In this document: positions 1 to 5,390 of the stretch, piece after piece
Numbering within the stretch: the stretch's first letter is position 1
Layout of the letters: the number at the start of each line of letters is the position of its first letter
Assembly (NCBI GenBank): GCA_014379075.1
Contig: JACMMN010000179.1
Coordinates: 1-6,269, forward strand
Source: Pyrinomonadaceae bacterium
GTDB taxonomy: Bacteria; Acidobacteriota; Blastocatellia; Pyrinomonadales; Pyrinomonadaceae
Length of the DNA stretch: 6,269 bases
Direction of reading: 5' to 3'
Notes under the pieces: model-generated
What the model was told of the DNA's origin: nothing
Seen by the model: only the letters and a program-made list of their open reading frames with translations
The model's database searches: none
Position numbers and translations under genes: made by a program

Positions 1-92
1 CAGCGAAAATTACAGCGATCTGTCAGCGAAACGCGCAGATCGCGAATTATCCTGTTATGAGCATCGCGTAGAGGCATAGAGCAATGATACAT
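1..92 (-). CDS. moaA: GTP 3',8-cyclase MoaA, N-terminal fragment (runs off the window)
   Basis: MoaA is a cytoplasmic radical-SAM enzyme that, with MoaC, turns GTP into cyclic pyranopterin monophosphate, the first step of molybdenum cofactor synthesis. Only the first 30 codons and two bases of the next are in the window. From the Met at 77 the frame reads MPLRDAHNRIIRDLR, then VSLTDRCNFR, and the next codon begins TG, as needed for the second cysteine of the CxxxCxxC cluster motif. This matches the MoaA N-terminus (short lead, then L-R-I/V-S-x-T-D-R-C-N-F/L-R-C). Two starts are possible. ATG at 92 has an AGG-containing ribosome-binding-like sequence 7 bases upstream, and I use it. ATG at 77 gives the more usual MoaA length but has no visible Shine-Dalgarno. 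Other radical-SAM proteins share parts of the motif, but the DLR-S-TDRCNFR string at this distance from the start is most like MoaA. Confidence 0.86.
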   Translation of the reverse strand, partial: MYHCSMPLRDAHNRIIRDLRVSLTDRCNFR

Positions 93-96
93 CAAA

Positions 97-115
97 ACGC
101 CTGCCGAGCAGGCGT
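97..115 (-). promoter_or_regulatory. Hairpin over the moaA ribosome-binding site (possible expression platform)
   Basis: The sequence directly shows a perfect 8-bp inverted repeat, ACGCCTGC and GCAGGCGT, around a 3-base loop. On the moaA strand the 3' arm contains the AGG at 102-100 that would serve the ATG at 92, and the arm is followed by TTT. The hairpin could therefore hide the ribosome-binding site, act as a short intrinsic terminator just before the gene, or both. Sequestration is an inference from position. Confidence 0.6.
100..104 (-). promoter_or_regulatory. Candidate moaA ribosome-binding site
   Basis: GCAGG on the minus strand ends 7 bases before the ATG at 92. It is a partial Shine-Dalgarno match, and no comparable match precedes the alternative ATG at 77, so it decides the start chosen. 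It lies inside the 3' arm of the hairpin at 97-115. Confidence 0.5.
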
Positions 116-181
116 AATAGTGATAGCAACACGTGGAGCCTTTGGTGAAACGTGTAGTCGTGTGAACAAGAAACCAAAGCC
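116..181 (-). promoter_or_regulatory. Structured 5' leader of moaA with possible H-type pseudoknot (candidate riboswitch)
   Basis: Two perfect helices can be drawn on the minus strand. CTTTGGT (179-173) pairs with ACCAAAG (146-140), and ACACGT (155-150) pairs with ACGTGT (134-129). Their arms alternate in the order A-B-A'-B', which is the H-type pseudoknot topology, with connecting loops of 17, 3 and 5 bases. The 5' arm of the first helix shares bases 177-179 with the foot of the hairpin at 177-226, so the two compete. A second ACACG at 163-159 offers an alternative register for the second helix. The hairpin holding the ribosome-binding site follows. moaA is a known target of the Moco riboswitch, but the conserved core I remember for it (a GCCUCCC segment and a GGAAAGGU segment) is not visible here. 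The ligand, if any, is unknown. Confidence 0.5.
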
Positions 182-226
182 AGTGTAACGGGCGACATAA
201 TCTTCTGTCGCCTGTTACACAGGCTT
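177..226 (-). terminator. Long hairpin after queG: terminator or first stem of the moaA leader
   Basis: The arms pair as 5 bp (AAGCC/GGCTT), an A/A mismatch, 7 bp (GTGTAAC/GTTACAC), one mismatched position and 7 bp (GGCGACA/TGTCGCC), around an 8-base loop at 198-205. The mismatched position (g190 opposite t213) is a G-U wobble on a plus-strand transcript but an A-C mismatch on the minus-strand transcript. On the minus strand the stem is followed by an interrupted T-rich run (GGCTTTGGTTTCTTG), as expected of a queG terminator. The foot shares bases with a helix of the moaA leader, so it could instead belong to that RNA. The structure is obvious; its role is not settled. Confidence 0.65.
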
Positions 227-248
227 GAAAAAAAGATTCGTATCCTTA

Positions 249-303
249 CCCCAGGTTCTGCTCCGCTCCACCTGAGGCTACAATTATGCCGCTGCTTCGC
301 AGC
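249..303 (-). repeat. REP-like palindromic element next to the queG stop
   Basis: Two hairpins sit in tandem. GCTGC/GCAGC with a 3-base loop (291-303) directly abuts the queG stop codon. The second pairs AGGT plus C (252-256) with ACCTG (270-274), extended by CC/GG after one mismatch, around a 13-base loop that on the minus strand reads GGAGCGGAGCAGA. A hairpin with a GGAGCGGAGC-type loop beside a CTGCGAAGCAG palindrome resembles dispersed intergenic repeats I recall from planctomycete and related genomes. That family assignment is from memory and weak. A copy count in the genome would settle it. Confidence 0.45.
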
Positions 304-1230
304 TCAAGATTTTAAGGCGGCAGCATTGCGTTTTAGACCTGCGAGCTTTGCACGTTTGATCGCGGTGCGTCGAAAACGTTCGGCATAGCTGTCTGGTGTG
401 AGCGATAAAATTTCGTCGAGCGCCATTGAGATTTCGCCATTTCGCGGCTCGAACCTTGTTTCCTCTGTCGGCGTTTCAAAACGGTTCCACGGGCAAACGT
501 CCTGACAGATGTCGCAGCCGTATAGCCAACCGCTTTGATTTGCGGCAACATCAGCCGGCAGATTTTCGTCACGCAGCTCGATGGTCGCGTATGAAATGCA
601 TTTTCTCGAATCGACAACATATGGCTCGACAATCGCGTTCGTCGGACACGCGTCAAGACAAGCTGTACAACTGCCGCAATGGTCGGTGACGATTTCCGTG
701 TCGTACTCCAACTCCAAATTCAGTAATATTTCACCGATAAAAAACCACGAGCCGAATTCTTTTGTAATGACGTTCGAATGTTTGCCCATCCAGCCGAGGC
801 CGGCCCGCACCGCCCATGCTTTGTCCATCACCGGAGCAGTATCGACGCAAAGTTTTCCTTCCGCGTTCGGATTTTCCGATCTTATCCAATCCAAAAGCTC
901 TCGCAGCTTTTCCCTGACAACATCGTGATAATCGTCTCCCCATGCATAGCGGGATATTTTTCCTGAATCGGGATCGGACAAGTGTTCGTGCGGCGTATAA
1001 TAGTTCAGCGCGACCACGATCATCGACTTTGCCGCCGGAAAGATAAGCTTCGGATCGGTTCGCTTTTCCGGTTCGCGTTCCATCCAGGCCATTTCACCGT
1101 GAAAATCGTTTTCGAGCCAAGTACGGAGTCGGACAGCTTCATCATCCAGAACTGCTGCCGGGACAATGCCTATCTTGTTAAACCCGATGTCGAGCGCTTT
1201 ATGTTTAATCCTGTCTGAAAATGGAGACAC
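304..1230 (-). CDS. queG: Epoxyqueuosine reductase QueG
   Basis: QueG is a cytoplasmic cobalamin- and Fe-S-dependent enzyme that reduces epoxyqueuosine to queuosine in the wobble position of tRNAs with a GUN anticodon. Numbered from the GTG start (308 residues), the N-terminal half is the DUF1730-type cobalamin domain, with GEMAWM near 45-50, CVDTAPVMDKAW near 128-139 (D130 is the likely catalytic aspartate) and GWMGKHSNVI near 146-155. The ferredoxin part carries CGSCTACLDACP (Cys 185, 188, 191, 195), a lone Cys 211 in KCISYATIE, and CDICQDVCPWN (Cys 239, 242, 246), enough for two [4Fe-4S] clusters. The frame stays open to a TTG at 1338, but that stretch is phenylalanine-rich and runs through the terminator, so I place the start at GTG 1230, where QueG-like sequence (SPFSDRIKHKALDIGF) begins. 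It is shorter than the E. coli enzyme (about 379 residues), ending soon after the second cluster at LKRNAAALKS, so it lacks the C-terminal HEAT-repeat extension. Confidence 0.93.
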   Translation of the reverse strand: MSPFSDRIKHKALDIGFNKIGIVPAAVLDDEAVRLRTWLENDFHGEMAWMEREPEKRTDPKLIFPAAKSMIVVALNYYTPHEHLSDPDSGKISRYAWGDDYHDVVREKLRELLDWIRSENPNAEGKLCVDTAPVMDKAWAVRAGLGWMGKHSNVITKEFGSWFFIGEILLNLELEYDTEIVTDHCGSCTACLDACPTNAIVEPYVVDSRKCISYATIELRDENLPADVAANQSGWLYGCDICQDVCPWNRFETPTEETRFEPRNGEISMALDEILSLTPDSYAERFRRTAIKRAKLAGLKRNAAALKS

Positions 1231-1236
1231 AAGACA

Positions 1237-1242
1237 ATTATC
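1237..1242 (-). promoter_or_regulatory. queG: Possible -10 element of queG
   Basis: GATAAT, a 5-of-6 match to TATAAT, ends 6 bases before the GTG chosen as the queG start. Transcription would then begin at or next to the start codon, giving a leaderless mRNA. This fits the absence of a clear Shine-Dalgarno. No good -35 hexamer is visible at 16-18 bases upstream, where the sequence is a T-rich run, so support is modest. Confidence 0.35.
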
Positions 1243-1312
1243 CGCGAAGTGATAGAAAAAGAAAAAGCTGTTTTGCAGAAGCCCGCGCGTTAGCAAGGAC
1301 GAAATGAGAATG

Positions 1313-1372
1313 GCCGCAAAAAGGCACAAAGCGCTCAAAAGAATTTTTTGCGCTTTTGTGCCTTTTTGCGGC
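1313..1372 (-). terminator. Strong symmetric intrinsic terminator after the TonB-dependent receptor gene
   Basis: A near-perfect inverted repeat has arms of 22 and 23 bases differing only by one extra A, around a 15-base loop. The core GGCAC...GCGC / GCGC...GTGCC is flanked by AAAAA on one side and TTTTT on the other, so it looks like a terminator on both strands. On the minus strand it lies 18 bases beyond the receptor stop codon and ends the receptor transcript before queG. The GCCGC/GCGGC ends lengthen the stem beyond a minimal terminator. Confidence 0.82.
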
Positions 1373-1389
1373 TAGATCTCTTTAATCGT

Positions 1390-4300
1390 CTAGAAATTCA
1401 GCTTAAATCCGAACTGGAATTGTCGCGGATCAAAAGCCGATGTCGGCTGGCTGTAATACTTCTTGCCACCCCTTTCGCCAAATGAGTTCACGACCGAGTA
1501 GAACGGGTTGCCGCCTGCCTCGTTGAACCGGTTGAAAAGGTTGAACACCTCACCGATCAGATCGAGACTAACCCGCTCGCCAAAGCGGACCTTTCGGGCG
1601 ATGCGCATATCGACCGAAAAATATCCATGCGTAATACCCATATTACGGCCGAGATTGCCGTTTAACGGAAAAACGCCCTGGAAGCAGTTAGCATCAACCG
1701 CTGTCTGGCACAAACTTCCATCCGCGCGAACGGTCGGACGCTCGTTGGTGCTTTGAAAATCTCCGTTCGCATCGCCCGGGGCGATTATATTGAACGGCCG
1801 GCCCGACGCTATTTCGATGATCGGCGCAACCGTGAAATCACTGAAAAACCGCTTTACGCCGCCATCAGATCTCCATCCGTCCGGCGAACCGAGCACGCCG
1901 CTGAGAACGAACCGGTGCCGCTGGTCGAACAGCGAATCCGAACGCTCAGCACGGAAATTCGTATTGTCCTGCGGTTTCAAAAGCGTTTGCAGGTCTGACG
2001 AATCGTCGATCGAATGCGACCATGTGTACGTCGCAAAGAATTGAATATTATTCGAAAACCGCTTTTTCAGTTCCAGATTCAATGCGTTGTACGACGAATA
2101 GCCGTCCGATAATTGAGCGTTCACATCAGAATATGGATTGATCGGGCCGGGGGCACGAACGCTTCCCGCTATTGCGGCATCAAAAGCCGCTTTGTTTACA
2201 AGACCGCCTGTTGCGGACGCGACGAAGAAATAATTCGGTCCGAGTTTACGGAAAAAATCTGCCGCAATGCCGGAAACGACGGTTTGGCCAAGTCCATTTC
2301 GCCCAACTAGCCCGGGGATAACCACCGTGTATCCAGGCGGGCATAAAGCAGGATTTGCACAGGATGTGGGCAGCGGGAAAAATGCGGCTTCAGCAAGACT
2401 TCTCGGTGCCCGCCCGGCGAAACGCCGAAAGTTTTCTACCAGGGCGTCAGTATTGACCGTATTGACATCCTGCGGATGGGCGAGTTTTCGGGCGTTGACT
2501 AGAATGTAATTCGCCGAAAATGCCATGTCTTTTCCGATCATTTGTTCAATGCCGAGATTGGCCTGGAACGCCTCGGGATATTCGAAGTCCTTACCGACAT
2601 GCAAGGTAAACGGCAGGATCGGCCCGAATCCGGTAAAGTTTGCGGAATCGAAGCGCTGAAAACCGTACTGATAGATCGATGATGGAGCAATCGACGGCGT
2701 GACGGCCGTGCCGCATATAGCCGGATTTGATCCCTGAACGCCGCAAACAGTTCCGTGAAAAACCTGAAAGGCGTTGAACAGTCCGGTTGGCGATGGGCCT
2801 CCGATCGGAAGTAGTGTCGCCTGCTGCTGCTGCGAACCGTCGGCGATATCAGAGTTGAATGCCACTGCGAGCAGGGGATGATCGTAGAACAATCCTCCTG
2901 CGGCCCGCAATACGGTTTTGCCGTTGCCCCAGATATCCCAGGCGACCCCCGCTCGAGGCGCAAAATTATTTCCGTCACGCGGAAAGCCCTGCGTGACATT
3001 CAATGCATCCTGTGCCGTTTGAATATCCGAGGCAGACAAGGTTATTCCGGTCAGTGGATCAGTGAACGGACTTGGCGCGAATTGCTCTGTGAATTCATAA
3101 TCGTACCGAAGGCCATAATTCACCGTAACGTTCCTGAATATCTTCCACGTATCCTGAACAAAGAATGCGATCGGTTTATTCTTTATCGCGCTGTTCGGGT
3201 TGCCGAAACCCTGAATGAATACACTTGGGAATCCGAGGCCGTAGGTTTGGTTTGGAGTGAATGCTGGGCATCTCGGAACACCGACGGGAAGGGTTGCCGC
3301 GTCGCATCCGGTAACAAGCGAACCGCCCGTCTGCTGGCCAAAGTTAAACAAAGCCGGGAAATTCAATTCAAAGCTCGCCTTGATATCGATAAAATTGAAA
3401 TCGGCGCCGAATTTTATAGTATGATCGCCCTTCGCCCATGTCATGTTATCGCGAATCTGGTACCTATTTTCGGTACGGTCTACCGGCGAAAACGGATTCG
3501 AGCCGATGAAGCCGGTTCCGGCGATCTGATGAGCGACGCTTGGCACCTGTGAATCGAAGGTAGCCTTGCGTCGTCCGAAATTAAAGTAAGCTTCGTTTAT
3601 CAAATTCCTTGGCAAAACGCTGGAAAGCGAAACTCCGAAGGATGTGTCCTTCAAATCCTGGATGCCGGTTCGCGAATAATCGTTCTGGCCGAGTGTCTGA
3701 TTTTGCGATTCGTCCTGAATTCCGTTGATAGTGCTCGGGTTGTAACCAAAACGAGCCGAGAGCTGATGGTTCTGTGCGAGGAGATGATCGACGCGGAGCG
3801 ACGTGAAAGTGGTCGATTCGGAAATAGGAAAGATGCGTCTCAATTGGGAAAGCGGCCGGAATGCGACCAATTCTCCGTTGGCATTCCTCGTCAAAGGTAC
3901 AGGAGCGCCCGATAAAATAAACCGGCCGCCGATAGGCTGGCCTTGAGGAACTCCCAAGCCTGGGAGAAAGTTTATCAGCGTGCTTTGCCCGTTCAACGCA
4001 GTTTGTGCACCCGCCGACGCCAAATGGGCGTAAGCCAATCCAGCGGACGGACTGATCGGCAGAATGGCCTGAATATAAGCTGCCTGTTCAGCGGTCAGGC
4101 CTGTAAAAGTTTGAGCGATGGGAAGGAAAGGAGCACCGATTGTTACGCTCGCAGTTTGCGGGCCGATGATATCGCTGGTAAAAAAACCCGATTCCTGCCG
4201 TCGCCGCTGCTCGAACGACCCGAAAAAGAATGTCTTTTCTTTAATGATCGGTCCGCCGAAAGTCGCACCGTATTGGACGCGGGTGTAAGGCGGGCGTTTT

Positions 4301-5160
4301 TCCGGGTCGCCATCGATGACTGGGGCGAAGGCGTTGCGGGCCTGTATGCTCTTGTCGCGAATAAAGCCGAAGACGTTTCCGGTAAACTCGTTTGTTCCGC
4401 TTTTAGTGACGACGTTAACGATGCCGCCTGTGGCGCGGCCGAATTCGGGCAGGTAAGAGTTAGTCGTTACCTGATATTCCTGAACGGCTTCCTGCGAAAC
4501 GGTGGAGCGGGCGGCGTTGATCGAATTATCCGTAAAATCGGCTCCGTCGACTTGAACTAAAGTCGAGCGTCCACGCTGGCCGCCGATATTGAGTCCCGAT
4601 GTCGGAGCCGGCCCAACCGGGCGTCCGTTGTCGCGGCCCACAGTCGAAATGGTCAATGCAAAACCGGTTGCGCTTCTTTCATTGATCGGCAGATTCTCAA
4701 TTCTGGTTTGATCGATCGTTGTCGAAACAGTGGTCTTCGCGGTTTCGATCAATTCGACTGATTCGCCGGAGACATTTACTACTGCGTCCTGTGCTCCGAT
4801 CTCCATATTTACATTGAGCTGGGCGCTTTGGCCGACCGTTAGCGTAACGGGTGAGATGACTACTTTTTTGAAAGTAGCCGCTTCGGACGCTATTTCATAT
4901 TCCCCTGGCGGCAATGCGATCAGCCGGTAGGTGCCATCGTTACCCGTCGTTACGGACCGCGTGATGCCCGTTCCGTTATTTTTCGCGGTGACGGTCGCAC
5001 CGGCTACGACCGCGCCATTCGGATCAACGACCGTTCCGGTGAGATCCGCAGCGGTTGCCTGAGCCTGTGCCAGAGCGGCTCCCGCTCCCAAAAGCGTGAT
5101 AATTACCAACAGCAAGAATTTCTCGACACATGCGGAAATTCCATGAGTAACTGCTACCAT
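1390..5160 (-). CDS. Oar-like TonB-dependent outer-membrane receptor with carboxypeptidase-regulatory-like domain
   Basis: A 1256-residue outer-membrane protein. Residues 1-31 form a Sec signal peptide, with hydrophobic core FLLLVIITLLGAGAALA and likely cleavage at ALA|QA. Residues about 38-121 are a carboxypeptidase-regulatory/CnaB-like beta-sandwich (TGTVVDPNGAVVAGATV, GTYRLIALPPGEYEI). A TonB plug follows at about 125-255 (IENLPINERSATG, VQVDGADFTDNSIN, EFGRATGGIVNVVTKSGTNE), and the rest is beta-barrel, with NYGLRYDYEF near 683, TYTWSHSIDDSSD near 1048, GEVFNLFNRFN near 1205 and a terminal aromatic FGFKLNF. This is the Oar-like architecture abundant in Acidobacteriota. No SusD-like partner or degradative enzyme is in the window, so the substrate is unknown. 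The mature protein has eight cysteines in four close pairs: 619/631, 806/816, 934/940 and 1151/1159. The ATG start is supported by an AAGGAG 10 bases upstream and by the signal peptide. The reading frame is intact. Confidence 0.93.
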   Translation of the reverse strand: MVAVTHGISACVEKFLLLVIITLLGAGAALAQAQATAADLTGTVVDPNGAVVAGATVTAKNNGTGITRSVTTGNDGTYRLIALPPGEYEIASEAATFKKVVISPVTLTVGQSAQLNVNMEIGAQDAVVNVSGESVELIETAKTTVSTTIDQTRIENLPINERSATGFALTISTVGRDNGRPVGPAPTSGLNIGGQRGRSTLVQVDGADFTDNSINAARSTVSQEAVQEYQVTTNSYLPEFGRATGGIVNVVTKSGTNEFTGNVFGFIRDKSIQARNAFAPVIDGDPEKRPPYTRVQYGATFGGPIIKEKTFFFGSFEQRRRQESGFFTSDIIGPQTASVTIGAPFLPIAQTFTGLTAEQAAYIQAILPISPSAGLAYAHLASAGAQTALNGQSTLINFLPGLGVPQGQPIGGRFILSGAPVPLTRNANGELVAFRPLSQLRRIFPISESTTFTSLRVDHLLAQNHQLSARFGYNPSTINGIQDESQNQTLGQNDYSRTGIQDLKDTSFGVSLSSVLPRNLINEAYFNFGRRKATFDSQVPSVAHQIAGTGFIGSNPFSPVDRTENRYQIRDNMTWAKGDHTIKFGADFNFIDIKASFELNFPALFNFGQQTGGSLVTGCDAATLPVGVPRCPAFTPNQTYGLGFPSVFIQGFGNPNSAIKNKPIAFFVQDTWKIFRNVTVNYGLRYDYEFTEQFAPSPFTDPLTGITLSASDIQTAQDALNVTQGFPRDGNNFAPRAGVAWDIWGNGKTVLRAAGGLFYDHPLLAVAFNSDIADGSQQQQATLLPIGGPSPTGLFNAFQVFHGTVCGVQGSNPAICGTAVTPSIAPSSIYQYGFQRFDSANFTGFGPILPFTLHVGKDFEYPEAFQANLGIEQMIGKDMAFSANYILVNARKLAHPQDVNTVNTDALVENFRRFAGRAPRSLAEAAFFPLPTSCANPALCPPGYTVVIPGLVGRNGLGQTVVSGIAADFFRKLGPNYFFVASATGGLVNKAAFDAAIAGSVRAPGPINPYSDVNAQLSDGYSSYNALNLELKKRFSNNIQFFATYTWSHSIDDSSDLQTLLKPQDNTNFRAERSDSLFDQRHRFVLSGVLGSPDGWRSDGGVKRFFSDFTVAPIIEIASGRPFNIIAPGDANGDFQSTNERPTVRADGSLCQTAVDANCFQGVFPLNGNLGRNMGITHGYFSVDMRIARKVRFGERVSLDLIGEVFNLFNRFNEAGGNPFYSVVNSFGERGGKKYYSQPTSAFDPRQFQFGFKLNF

Positions 5161-5170
5161 TATTTTTTTT

Positions 5171-5176
5171 CTCCTT
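5171..5176 (-). promoter_or_regulatory. Ribosome-binding site of the receptor gene
   Basis: AAGGAG on the minus strand, separated from the ATG by a 10-base A-rich spacer. It is the best Shine-Dalgarno in the window and fixes the receptor start. Confidence 0.85.
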
Positions 5177-5194
5177 CGGTGATGAACTTTTATT

Positions 5195-5286
5195 AAACAG
5201 TTATCAGGTGGCGGGGACTAAGAAAATATCGTTGGAGACCCACACTTTACTAACTACAAATTTTAGCTTTGCCTGACGGACTGTTT
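5195..5286 (-). promoter_or_regulatory. Possible long-range stem in the receptor leader
   Basis: On the minus strand AAACAGT (5286-5280) pairs perfectly with ACTGTTT (5201-5195). After an internal loop of 3 and 2 bases, TCAGG (5276-5272) pairs with CCTGA (5208-5204). These 12 pairs enclose about 63 bases and close about 18 bases before the Shine-Dalgarno. If transcription starts near 5304 the stem lies wholly in the 5' untranslated region. It could also be a chance pairing in AT-rich DNA. Confidence 0.3.
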
Positions 5287-5310
5287 TATAAGATAGATTG
5301 CTTTGATGGT

Positions 5311-5337
5311 TTTATAGCAAAATCGGCATTAAGGCAA
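5311..5337 (-). promoter_or_regulatory. Candidate promoter of the receptor gene
   Basis: On the minus strand TTGCCT (5337-5332) is followed after 15 bases by TATAAA (5316-5311), which is preceded by TGC, giving an extended -10 (TGnTATAAA). The short spacer is partly offset by the extended -10. Transcription would start near 5304, leaving a leader of about 140 bases. A second TATAAA at 5290-5285 has no matching -35. Confidence 0.45.
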
Positions 5338-5346
5338 GGGTAAATG

Positions 5347-5387
5347 TAAGACTTTTGTAATTTTACGATTATTTCCCTACAGTCTTA
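5347..5387 (-). terminator. Weak hairpin after the flavoprotein gene
   Basis: TAAGACT and AGTCTTA form a perfect 7-bp inverted repeat around a 27-base loop, starting 3 bases beyond the flavoprotein stop. The loop holds a small GTAA/TTAC repeat. There is no T-tract after the minus-strand 3' arm and the stem is AT-rich, so terminator function is only a suggestion. Confidence 0.25.
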
Positions 5388-5390
5388 AAC

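Noticed and set aside
1..29. CAGCGA repeated three times at 11-12 base spacing
   Set aside because: It falls inside the moaA coding start, where the conserved codons explain it.
15..43. Perfect 8-bp inverted repeat GCGATCTG/CAGATCGC
   Set aside because: Both arms encode conserved MoaA residues, and chance pairing within a coding region is likely.
2..79. Plus-strand frame open from the window edge to a stop at 79
   Set aside because: It is short and lies opposite the moaA start, which has a recognisable protein motif.
140..179. A tRNA gene in the queG-moaA gap
   Set aside because: The CTTTGGT/ACCAAAG pairing is 7 bp like an acceptor stem, but the enclosed 26 bases are far too few and there are no D, anticodon or T arms.
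93..230. Assignment of the moaA leader to the canonical Moco riboswitch
   Set aside because: The gene context fits, but the conserved segments I remember are not visible. It is kept as an unassigned candidate rather than named.
1231..1338. A 36-residue N-terminal extension of QueG from a TTG at 1338
   Set aside because: It is phenylalanine-rich, does not resemble QueG, and its start lies in the terminator hairpin at 1313-1372.
2538..2999. Minus-strand 153-codon frame overlapping the receptor in another frame
   Set aside because: It is a shadow frame, rich in Arg and Ser, with no recognisable domain.
2878..3552. Plus-strand 224-codon open frame inside the receptor gene
   Set aside because: It is antisense to an intact, recognisable receptor, has arginine- and cysteine-rich low-quality sequence and no ribosome-binding site. 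The other antisense frames over the receptor and queG were rejected on the same grounds.
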